DNA of 5,717 bases from Promethearchaeota archaeon (GCA_016839845.1 JAEOTL010000198.1:1-5717); one strand, 5' to 3'. Positions 1 to 5,521 are shown, counted from the stretch's first letter. The notes: generated by a model from the sequence alone, not told the origin. Program-made: numbers and translations.

Positions 1-1
1 A

Positions 2-145
2 TTTTGTGGTAGTACATACCATTATCTTTGTGTAGCATTTTGGTTATCTAAATATAATTCATGTCCAATGTGCCAAAACCATTTTCTGGAGCCTCATTCC
101 GATCTTTTTGACGGGCATGAAGATCAAGAACTAGAAGAATTTTAA
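2..145 (+). CDS. C-terminal fragment of a RING-like zinc-finger protein (5' end outside window)
   Basis: An open frame enters from the left edge and runs 47 codons to TAA at 143-145. It reads like the second half of a RING domain: C-G-S-T-Y-H-Y-L-C, then F-W-L, then a C-P-M-C pair, followed by an acidic tail ending in EDQELEEF. The order C-x4-H-x2-C-x3-W-L-x5-C-P-x-C fits the third to eighth zinc ligands of RING fingers, with the tryptophan that in eukaryotic E3 ligases packs against the E2 enzyme. The usual fourth ligand (His or Cys two residues after the first Cys) is Ser here, so this could be a variant RING or a related treble-clef finger. RING proteins in Asgard archaea are linked to ubiquitin-like systems; that role is inferred. 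The domains upstream are not visible. The gene converges on the small minus-strand gene 5 bp away. Confidence 0.7.
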   Translation, partial: FCGSTYHYLCVAFWLSKYNSCPMCQNHFLEPHSDLFDGHEDQELEEF

Positions 146-150
146 GAAAC

Positions 151-438
151 CTAATTAAAATCCTCGATTTTCAGGAAATTTGAAACTTCATTTCCTCTTA
201 CTGAGAAGTTATTATCCAAGTATATAGTTAAAGCGTGCAACGGGAAATTATTATTTGCATGACAATGAATGTATCTTAATGGCCAATGACTAATTTTAGA
301 AGTGTCAATATTCAATATATCAATATCCCTCCCATAGATTCGCTTCTTACAAACAGGACATATTGTTAAAAGCTTTCGAATTAGGAGTGACCTCGTACTA
401 GCATTTAATTTATTCATTTCCATGAGAATCAGAATCAC
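151..438 (-). CDS. Small Cys/His-rich putative zinc-binding protein, function unknown
   Basis: This 95-residue frame has a likely metal-binding pattern: C27-P-V-C30, then H51-W-P, H58-C-H60 and H68 in the segment FPLHALTIYLD, ending with VRGNEVSNFLKIE. The CPVC knuckle plus clustered histidines suggests a single zinc site or small zinc ribbon with a beta-rich tail. No transmembrane segment or signal peptide is convincing. I do not recognise a named family. The start is uncertain: ATG at 438 gives 95 residues, but ATGs at 423 and 415-417 give shorter forms, and none has a clear Shine-Dalgarno site. A TATA-like TATAAT lies about 21 nt upstream of the 438 start, so transcripts would begin near the start codon, which fits a leaderless or very short-leader mRNA. 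The coherent Cys/His composition and the exact convergence with the neighbouring stop codon support a real gene. Confidence 0.7.
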   Translation of the reverse strand: MILILMEMNKLNASTRSLLIRKLLTICPVCKKRIYGRDIDILNIDTSKISHWPLRYIHCHANNNFPLHALTIYLDNNFSVRGNEVSNFLKIEDFN

Positions 439-487
439 ATAGGGGATAAAAAATGATTATAGAGATCTATGTTTTAGAAAGGAGAGA

Positions 488-500
488 GGTTAAAATAACC
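488..500. repeat. Short inverted repeat (5-bp arms, 3-nt loop)
   Basis: GGTTA-AAA-TAACC is a perfect inverted repeat. It lies 15 bases past the stop codon of the LysE-type gene and about 50 bases upstream of the 95-residue gene, both on the minus strand. It could be a weak hairpin at the 3' end of the exporter mRNA or a binding site before the next gene. The stem is too short to choose. Confidence 0.35.
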
Positions 501-514
501 AAATGTTATGCAGA

Positions 515-1174
515 TCATATATTAGGGGGGAAAAAAAGGATATTAAATATCATATATATACCAAAAACAACCATAAATCCCGCACATATGAGTAAAACAT
601 ATTTGTAAATCTTTGGATTCAAAGATCTCCCTCCTAGATAAACAAAAGTTGATACAGGAAGATACCAAACGATGTCTCCTAATTCATGGCCTATGAAAAA
701 AATAAGGAGTGCAAGTGGATTAGAGAAACTGATATTAAAATTAACCATGAATCCTAAACCAATTACTGCCCACCAAAAGGTCCAATATGGATTACTTAAA
801 CTTACAATGATACCTCCCACAAAACTATTACCACGAAATCCTTTTAGTTCAGGTTCATTCATATTGACGTCTGTATTAAAATCTGTTCGAATGGTATCTC
901 GAGCCGTTAAAATACCATAAATAATCAAAAGTGAACCACCAATAATTCCTACTAGTGTAAGAAAAATTATATTTTGAAATAGCAGTGAAACCCCACCTAG
1001 TAAAGCGAAGATTAGAGCTAATTCAATAGTTGCATGACCGAGAATTATGAATAATCCCGCAAGATAACCTCTTTTTTGTGTAAGCGATTTAAACACAGTA
1101 AATGTCAATAGTGGACCAGGTGTTAATGCTCCTGTTAGTGCCACCAAAAATGAAAAGACGAAGATATTTAACAT
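515..1174 (-). CDS. LysE/RhtB-family amino-acid exporter
   Basis: This 219-residue membrane protein fits the length and layout of LysE/RhtB exporters, which move amino acids or related compounds out of the cell using ion gradients. The hallmark G-x-L-T-P-G-P-L-L stretch is at residues 15-23 in the first membrane segment, followed by the G-Y-L-A-G segment and a second helix with a G-H-A-T-I-E turn (46-51). A short polar loop at about 91-116 separates the halves. The fourth segment carries S-N-P-Y-W-T-F-W-W (127-135), matching the family's NP-x-x-x-F-W motif. Two further helices lie at about 152-180 and 190-213, giving six in total. The ATG at 1174 sits just before the TPGP helix, as usual, and has no clear Shine-Dalgarno site. 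The gene is divergent from the aminotransferase gene, so the substrate may be an amino acid handled by that enzyme; this is inference, and the substrate cannot be read from sequence. Confidence 0.9.
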   Translation of the reverse strand: MLNIFVFSFLVALTGALTPGPLLTFTVFKSLTQKRGYLAGLFIILGHATIELALIFALLGGVSLLFQNIIFLTLVGIIGGSLLIIYGILTARDTIRTDFNTDVNMNEPELKGFRGNSFVGGIIVSLSNPYWTFWWAVIGLGFMVNFNISFSNPLALLIFFIGHELGDIVWYLPVSTFVYLGGRSLNPKIYKYVLLICAGFMVVFGIYMIFNILFFPPNI

Positions 1175-1268
1175 AGTTATTCTTTTTCAGAAAGTTAAAT
1201 TGAATAATATTCCTTATTTATTATAGTTAAGAGTATCAAATTGTTTGAATAAATTGGAAAGACTTAAG
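1175..1268. promoter_or_regulatory. Divergent promoter region between exporter and aminotransferase genes
   Basis: About 94 bp of very A/T-rich DNA separates the two start codons. On the plus strand TTTATTATAG (1217-1226) is a TATA-like element that would place transcription near 1247, giving a leader of about 20 nt to the ATG at 1269. On the minus strand an AATATTATT element (1203-1211) could serve the exporter, with a start near 1180. The octamer TTGAATAA occurs at 1200-1207 and 1245-1252, one copy on each side of the TATA-like element. In DNA this A/T-rich such repeats may be chance. Confidence 0.45.
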
Positions 1269-2648
1269 ATGAATTTTAATTATATACAATCCACGCCACT
1301 TTATAATGCTTTTTCAGAGCTAGGAAAACGGATCTTTCTACCAGACGGTATTTTCTACTGGTCTGGAAGAGCTAAAAAGGAGGCTGACATAATAGGAACG
1401 ATTGGTTCTGCTTTTGGTTTTGAACGAGATTTTATTAATGGAGGAAGTTCTGATTGGTTACCCTGCTACATAAATGAAATTTCTGAATATACACAACTTC
1501 CTATAAAGGAAATTGTCCCCTATTCTTCTATCGGAGGGTTAAATGAAACAAGGGAAATTTGGAAAAAATGGATTATTAGCAAATCAAAATATGATAAAGA
1601 AAACGAAACCGATATGTTCTCACGGTTGGAAAAGTTTATTACCAATCCTATTATTACCGCAGGTGTTACGAATGGGATATTTCAATGTAGTTCATTATTC
1701 TTGAATCCCGGAGAGTATATAATTGCCCCAAATAAACGATGGGGTAATTATGACAATATCATCGCTAAATTTATTGGGGGCAAAATTCAATCTTTTGAAT
1801 TTTTTAAAGATCAACATTTTAATCATGAAAGTTTAGAATCTGCGATTAAGGAAGTTGCTCAAGTTCAAAACAAAATTGTGCTCATTCTAAATTTCCCCAA
1901 TAATCCTACTGGATACATGCCCTCAAGGACTGAGGTAAAAGAGATCGTCGAACTCTTAAGGGAACAACAACAAGTTCAGAAAAAGCCTTTTGTTGTGCTT
2001 GTCGATGATGCTTATGAGCCATATGTCTACACAGAAAACGCTGCAAATAGATCCATTTTCTATGAATTGCACCAGCTTGAAGAAGATATTATCCCAATAA
2101 AACTCGATGGAATTACAAAGGAACTTCTAGTATATGGGGGTCGAATTGGGTTCATCACATATGGCTTAAAACCAAGTTGGGTTAAAAATGATAACGAACT
2201 TGCTGCACTTAAAAATGAAATAAACAATAAACTTGAAGGATTTACCAGAGCCACAATCTCAAATTGTAATTCATTTTATCAAAGAGTGACTCAAAAAATT
2301 TTCACGGAAAAGGGAGCAGAACAAATCCTTAACTCAAGAGGGCAGGTTAGAGATCTACTGAAAGCAAGATATGAACGAATCAACTCTGATTTAACAAAAA
2401 TTAATAATCCTAATATATCGGTCGATCCCAATTCTGGGGGCTTTTTCGTTTTCTTAAACCTGAATCAGGACAAGATTAAAGCAGGAGAATTTGCTGATCA
2501 TCTCTTAAAAAAATATAAAGTAGGAATAATCCCAATTGAAAAACCGAATGAGAATGTTAATGGAATTCGTATTGCCTATTGTTCAATAGATCTTGGTGAC
2601 ATTCCAGAATTAGTAAACAGAATAAATCTGGCTCTAAATGATTTTTAA
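1269..2648 (+). CDS. PLP-dependent aminotransferase, class I/II (fold type I)
   Basis: The 459-residue product has all the core residues of the aspartate aminotransferase superfamily, which moves amino groups between amino acids and 2-oxo acids using pyridoxal phosphate. Numbering from ATG 1269: W158 in R-W-G-N-Y is at the ring-stacking position; N212 in N-F-P-N-N-P-T-G and D246 and Y249 in D-D-A-Y hold the cofactor; K284 in D-G-I-T-K is the Schiff-base lysine; R292 in Y-G-G-R-I-G, eight residues on, binds the phosphate; R434 in G-I-R-I-A-Y should bind the substrate carboxylate. It is somewhat longer than the typical 390-430 residues because of inserts near 98-125 and 305-330. ATG 1269 was chosen over an in-frame TTG at 1245 because GGAAAG (1256-1261) lies 7 nt upstream. 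Substrate is unassigned. The divergent exporter suggests amino-acid turnover or overflow, which is inference. No active-site residue is missing. Confidence 0.9.
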   Translation: MNFNYIQSTPLYNAFSELGKRIFLPDGIFYWSGRAKKEADIIGTIGSAFGFERDFINGGSSDWLPCYINEISEYTQLPIKEIVPYSSIGGLNETREIWKKWIISKSKYDKENETDMFSRLEKFITNPIITAGVTNGIFQCSSLFLNPGEYIIAPNKRWGNYDNIIAKFIGGKIQSFEFFKDQHFNHESLESAIKEVAQVQNKIVLILNFPNNPTGYMPSRTEVKEIVELLREQQQVQKKPFVVLVDDAYEPYVYTENAANRSIFYELHQLEEDIIPIKLDGITKELLVYGGRIGFITYGLKPSWVKNDNELAALKNEINNKLEGFTRATISNCNSFYQRVTQKIFTEKGAEQILNSRGQVRDLLKARYERINSDLTKINNPNISVDPNSGGFFVFLNLNQDKIKAGEFADHLLKKYKVGIIPIEKPNENVNGIRIAYCSIDLGDIPELVNRINLALNDF

Positions 2649-2660
2649 CTTGTAGCCTAA

Positions 2661-2673
2661 TTTATGTTTTTTT
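2661..2673 (+). terminator. Oligo-T tract after the aminotransferase gene
   Basis: A run of seven T residues (2667-2673) within TTTATGTTTTTTT begins 18 bases past the aminotransferase stop codon. Archaeal RNA polymerase terminates on such T-tracts without needing a hairpin, so this is a plausible intrinsic terminator separating this gene from the gelsolin gene. Confidence 0.5.
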
Positions 2674-2683
2674 CACCCTAATT

Positions 2684-2716
2684 CCTATATATTTTTATAA
2701 GCCTAGTTTTATAATA
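2684..2716 (+). promoter_or_regulatory. TATA-like promoter elements upstream of the gelsolin gene
   Basis: Two A/T blocks resemble archaeal TATA boxes: CTATATATTTTTATAAG (2685-2701) and GTTTTATAATAC (2706-2717). The second would place the transcription start near 2737, leaving a leader of roughly 26 nt that includes the second copy of the 18-bp repeat. A third candidate, CTTTTTAAAATC (2731-2742), would instead make the ATG at 2763 nearly leaderless. Sequence alone does not decide. Confidence 0.4.
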
Positions 2717-2759
2717 CATTTAAAGTAAAACTTTTTAAAATCATTTAAAGTGAAAATTT
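2717..2759 (+). repeat. Tandemly spaced 18-bp direct repeat in the gelsolin promoter region
   Basis: CATTTAAAGTAAAACTTT (2717-2734) recurs as CATTTAAAGTGAAAATTT (2742-2759), 16 of 18 bases identical and 25 bp apart start to start. The first copy contains a perfect inverted repeat, AAAGT-AAA-ACTTT (2722-2734). Placement between TATA-like DNA and the start codon fits a pair of operator sites. Related sequences occur at 3809-3822 and 5478-5490. Confidence 0.5.
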
Positions 2760-2762
2760 TAT

Positions 2763-3770
2763 ATGAAGCTATTTCTAATCGATAAAGGGGAATTAAAAGA
2801 AATTTCAAAACCAGTGTTTAGTTCAGGTGATGTCTATATAGTTGATGCAGAGAAAACGATCTATGTGTGGATTGGAAGTAAATGCTCTGTCGATGAGAAA
2901 ACGGCAGGTGCAGCTCAAGCAAGAACTTTGGATCAACAACGTGGAGGTGCTGCCAAAATTATTACAGTTGATCAGGGTTTCGAAACAAAAGATTTTCTTA
3001 GCTTAATCGCTTCCATGGGTATTATGAAGATTGTAGAAAAAAATTATGCAAAAACACTCCTAAAGGATGTAGCCACGGGCGATTGGGCTGGTTTCAACGA
3101 GTGGAAGAATATTTTATATAGGGTTTCTTCTGAAGAATATGAAGATATAAACGCAATGAAAATGATTCAAGTTCCTTATTCTAATAATTCACTAGAATCG
3201 GAAGACTGCTTTGTTGCCGATTTAGGAAATAAAGTATATATTTGGCAAGGGAAATCATGCAATGTAAAAGAAAGGGTTAAAGCAGGGCAATGGGCAAGAT
3301 CTATTGATGCTGATAGGGCAGGATTACAACAAGAAACGATTTTTGAAGAAGGAAGTGACGAGGGGTTTCTTAATGCAATAGATAGAGGGGAAGATTATAA
3401 GGAATCAGATGCCGTACAATTGAAAGCAGAGTCAGTCCTGGAGGGTGAAGATGAAGATGATAGAATCGCAAAGGAGATCCAACCTGAATTTAAATCTGAG
3501 GTCAAGGAAGTGACTCCCGAAGATGTAAGGGCAGAAATTTCGGAAATTAGATCTTCTGGTGCTGCTCCGGGAATACCCGGAAAAACTGATGCTTCAATAA
3601 GGACTATTGAGAAACTCGAAGGCCGTAGGAAGTGCCCGGAGTGTGACACAGACGATCCTCATATGATTCATGAGAGCGTAGACAAATCTAACATAATTTT
3701 AGACTACCCCAGAGTTTACGGCAAAAAATACCTCTGTGGCAACTGTGGTTGCCTCTGGCGCGAAAAGTAG
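2763..3770 (+). CDS. Two-domain gelsolin-like protein with C-terminal zinc ribbon
   Basis: This 335-residue protein is a probable actin regulator. Domain 1 (about 1-85) has G22-D23-V-Y-I-V-D and I-Y-V-W36-I-G. Domain 2 (about 117-207) has D148-C-F-V-A-D-L-G-N-K-V-Y-I-W161-Q-G, very like the G2 domain of animal gelsolin. D23 with E45, and D148 with E170, fall where gelsolin domains bind type-2 calcium, so calcium control is plausible. An acidic linker (about 208-250) leads to a helix-prone stretch, V-T-P-E-D-V-R-A-E-I-S, and a Gly/Pro-rich turn (251-274). The C-terminus is a zinc ribbon: C291-P-E-C294 and C325-G-N-C328-G-C-L-W-R-E-K, resembling the TFIIS/TFS type. Two-domain gelsolins that act on actin are known from Asgard archaea; the attached ribbon is the odd feature. 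There is no signal peptide or membrane segment, so it is cytosolic. The ATG at 2763 opens directly on the first gelsolin strand. A GTGA 9 nt upstream is at best a weak ribosome site. Confidence 0.9.
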   Translation: MKLFLIDKGELKEISKPVFSSGDVYIVDAEKTIYVWIGSKCSVDEKTAGAAQARTLDQQRGGAAKIITVDQGFETKDFLSLIASMGIMKIVEKNYAKTLLKDVATGDWAGFNEWKNILYRVSSEEYEDINAMKMIQVPYSNNSLESEDCFVADLGNKVYIWQGKSCNVKERVKAGQWARSIDADRAGLQQETIFEEGSDEGFLNAIDRGEDYKESDAVQLKAESVLEGEDEDDRIAKEIQPEFKSEVKEVTPEDVRAEISEIRSSGAAPGIPGKTDASIRTIEKLEGRRKCPECDTDDPHMIHESVDKSNIILDYPRVYGKKYLCGNCGCLWREK

Positions 3771-3805
3771 TAATTTTATTATTTTATTTTTTATCTTTTT
3801 TTACT
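3771..3805 (+). terminator. T-rich terminator after the gelsolin gene
   Basis: Straight after the TAG stop codon the plus strand is a long T-rich tract with several oligo-T runs, including six T's and then seven T's (3794-3800). This is a typical archaeal T-tract terminator for the gelsolin transcript in the 71-bp convergent gap. The minus strand here shows only short T runs, so the end of the opposing coiled-coil transcript is less clear. Confidence 0.6.
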
Positions 3806-3841
3806 AATTTTAAAGCAAAACTGAATAAGAGGGACCTAAAT

Positions 3842-4942
3842 TTACGATTTTTGTAAGTCTCGACGCATTAACTTGATTCTTTTCTTAAGATCAACAACCT
3901 CATTGTTCTTAAGCTCGAGATCAGATTCCAGTTTGAGATTCTCATCTTTGATAGTTTGAATGTCACTCAATATCTTTTCTTCAATAGTGCGAAATTCATG
4001 AAGTTCACTATCAATTCTCTCGTATTTTTCTTTTATCGATTTTAATTCATCATCCTTTCCATCCAACAGGTTTCGTAAATTTCCTAATTCTACCTCAAAT
4101 TTTCCCGTTAAATTACCCGATTTTTTATGAGCTTCTTCCAACTTTTCCTCAAGACGGTCAACTAATTCAGAATTTGTGATGTTTTTTTGTTTCAACTCTT
4201 CAATTTCAAATACCAAATCTTTATTCCGGTCTCCTTTCTTCTCAAGGTCTTTTTTCACTAAATTAAAGGTCTCTAACTGTTGCTGTATCTCTTGAGTTTT
4301 TTGATTCGCACTTTTAAGGGAATTTTCGAGAGCAAAAATTGTTTTCTCTTTTTCAGTGATAATTTCGTCCTTTTTTTCCATGAGAACTTCAAGTTTTTGG
4401 AACTTGGATTTTTGGATTGTATCGTCTTGAAGGTATTGTAATTGTTCCTGTAATTCTTTAATTTGATTATCCTTATTATCTTCTAAATCACTCTTTGCAG
4501 ATTGGTATTCCTCGACTTGTTCCGATAATTCTTTTATTTTTTGAACTTGATCATCAATTATTTCTTGTGTTTTGTTTGATTCTTGTTCGAGGCGAGTATT
4601 AAGAAGTTCTATCTCATCATTTTTATTCTCTATCGTTTCATTAAGTTTTTGTATCGCTTGATTCTCATCGCTTTTATTGTCTAATTTTGTTGTAAGTTCT
4701 TCGATTTTAGTCTCGAGAGTTTGTATCATACTATCCTTATCATTGATTTTTTCGTTTTTCTCATTGATTTCGCCAATTAACCTTTTATTTTCTTCTTTGT
4801 AGAACTCTAATTGTTCTTTAAGATTTTCTTCCGTTTTTAGAGTTTCTTCCTCTTCCTCTTCCTCTTCAACCCAACCTAGAGTTGATAGGGCTTCTACAAT
4901 CGATTTATCTTCTTCTTCTTCCTTTTCTTCTTGTTCTCCCAT
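3842..4942 (-). CDS. Long coiled-coil (rod-like) protein of unknown function
   Basis: The 366-residue product contains no proline and no cysteine and is dominated by E, K, Q, N, D and L in heptad-like spacing from about residue 36 to the end, predicting one nearly continuous coiled-coil rod (330 residues, roughly 45-50 nm if unbroken). The N-terminus is different: two acidic runs (about 4-12 and 26-33) flank a small hydrophobic island, K-S-I-V-E-A-L-S-T-L-G-W-V (13-25), that could be a binding motif. The C-terminus is basic (K-K-R-I-K-L-M-R-R). No ATPase, hinge or membrane segment is present, so it is not an SMC or Rad50 protein. ATG 4942 was preferred; an in-frame TTG at 4993 would add 17 residues overlapping the GtrA-like gene but has no ribosome site. 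It lies 25 bp after the GtrA-like stop codon, so the two are probably co-transcribed. Scaffold, tether or cytoskeletal roles are possible but unproven. Confidence 0.85.
   Translation of the reverse strand: MGEQEEKEEEEDKSIVEALSTLGWVEEEEEEEETLKTEENLKEQLEFYKEENKRLIGEINEKNEKINDKDSMIQTLETKIEELTTKLDNKSDENQAIQKLNETIENKNDEIELLNTRLEQESNKTQEIIDDQVQKIKELSEQVEEYQSAKSDLEDNKDNQIKELQEQLQYLQDDTIQKSKFQKLEVLMEKKDEIITEKEKTIFALENSLKSANQKTQEIQQQLETFNLVKKDLEKKGDRNKDLVFEIEELKQKNITNSELVDRLEEKLEEAHKKSGNLTGKFEVELGNLRNLLDGKDDELKSIKEKYERIDSELHEFRTIEEKILSDIQTIKDENLKLESDLELKNNEVVDLKKRIKLMRRDLQKS
4845..4867. repeat. Hexanucleotide microsatellite coding for a Glu run
   Basis: TCTTCC is repeated almost four times in tandem (4845-4867), which on the coding minus strand reads as alternating GAA and GAG codons for glutamate. 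A second, less regular CTT/TCC-rich tract lies at about 4908-4935 and encodes the first acidic run. Gain or loss of a six-base unit keeps the frame, so the acidic run may vary in length between strains. Confidence 0.6.
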
Positions 4943-4967
4943 AAGTTTTAAAACACCATTCGATCTA

Positions 4968-5459
4968 TTAAATTTTTTTATTCTGGAAAACAAAATTTTT
5001 GTCGAGGAAAAATTTAGTTAGATACCCAATAGATAATGCAATAATGAAACTAATCTCTAACGGTGTGTTTAAGAAATTGGTTAGAATAAACTGAATTCCA
5101 ATATTTTCTATCGTCGTTAGAATGGCGAATCCAAGGTATTTGAGAAATTCAAAGGATGTTTCTTTTAATTTAGTCTCAGATTTTTTAAAAACGATATATT
5201 TATCTAAGAAAAATTTAATAATATAAGTAATTCCGACTGCTAAAATTGATCCGATTAATTCTGGCATATTAAAAGGATTTGTTGAGCAATATACTACCTG
5301 AAAAAAGTCAATGTGCCCAAAGTTTAGGCAAATGAAGGGAGCTAATACTAATTGGTTTAATTTTTGAATACCATAATTCAAAATAATCATAATAGCAGCA
5401 AAAAGAAAATAAAGAAGTATTTGTCTTTTCAAATCATTATCTTCTGACAATTTAAACAC
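4968..5459 (-). CDS. GtrA-like four-helix membrane protein
   Basis: The 163-residue product has four predicted membrane segments (about 12-30, 65-85, 106-128 and 134-152), matching the small GtrA family, whose members are thought to help move lipid-linked sugars across the membrane for glycan synthesis. Each half ends in the same motif: T-Y-I-I-K-F-F-L-D-K-Y-I-V-F (78-91) and G-Y-L-T-K-F-F-L-D-K-N-F-V-F (145-158), as expected for the internally repeated GtrA fold. A longer polar loop (about 42-64) separates helices 1 and 2. The start is ambiguous. GTG at 5459 gives 163 residues, but TTG three codons on (5448-5450) has GGTG 6 nt upstream and may be the true start. The gene precedes the coiled-coil gene on the same strand. 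No glycosyltransferase is visible here, so the substrate is unknown. Confidence 0.8.
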   Translation of the reverse strand: MFKLSEDNDLKRQILLYFLFAAIMIILNYGIQKLNQLVLAPFICLNFGHIDFFQVVYCSTNPFNMPELIGSILAVGITYIIKFFLDKYIVFKKSETKLKETSFEFLKYLGFAILTTIENIGIQFILTNFLNTPLEISFIIALSIGYLTKFFLDKNFVFQNKKI

Positions 5460-5521
5460 CTTTTATAAATTTATCAGCATTAAAGTAAACCGTTTACTGC
5501 TAATACTTATCATTTATTAAA
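5460..5521 (-). promoter_or_regulatory. Probable promoter region of the GtrA-like / coiled-coil unit
   Basis: The 62-bp gap is very A/T-rich. On the minus strand TAATAAATGA (5511-5520) is a TATA-like element that would start transcription near 5490, at the palindrome. A second, symmetric TTTATAAA (5462-5469) lies so close to the GTG start that it would put transcription inside the coding region. The gap could also simply be an operon spacer after the upstream partial gene. Confidence 0.35.
5484..5498. repeat. Perfect palindrome, 7-bp arms around one base
   Basis: AGTAAAC-C-GTTTACT is a perfect inverted repeat with a single central base, 25 bp upstream of the GtrA-like start. One base of spacing leaves no loop for a good hairpin, so it looks more like a binding site for a dimeric regulator than a terminator. 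It overlaps the element CATTAAAGTAAAC (5478-5490), which resembles the repeats before the gelsolin gene. Confidence 0.55.

Noticed and set aside
525..540. G6/A7 run near the end of the exporter gene as a possible frameshift
   Set aside because: The frame reads through it sensibly as F-F-P-P-N-I and the protein has normal length and six helices, so there is no sign of a broken gene.
672..920. 82-codon plus-strand open frame
   Set aside because: It lies wholly inside the LysE-type exporter gene on the opposite strand, and its product lacks any domain-like pattern while the exporter frame shows clear family motifs.
2060..2254. 64-codon minus-strand open frame
   Set aside because: It is antisense to the aminotransferase around the catalytic lysine; the Ser-rich product is a by-product of the sense codons.
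2717..2759. Direct repeats as the start of a CRISPR array
   Set aside because: There are only two A/T-rich copies, 18 bp long with a 7-bp spacer, which does not fit CRISPR repeat and spacer sizes.
3395..3649. 84-codon minus-strand open frame
   Set aside because: It is antisense to the acidic linker of the gelsolin protein; its Ser-rich stretches mirror the Glu/Asp codons on the sense strand.
3842..4942. Coiled-coil protein as an SMC, Rad50 or chemoreceptor fragment
   Set aside because: There is no Walker A or B motif, ABC signature, hinge or membrane helix, and the frame has its own start and stop codons, so it is not an evident fragment of those families.
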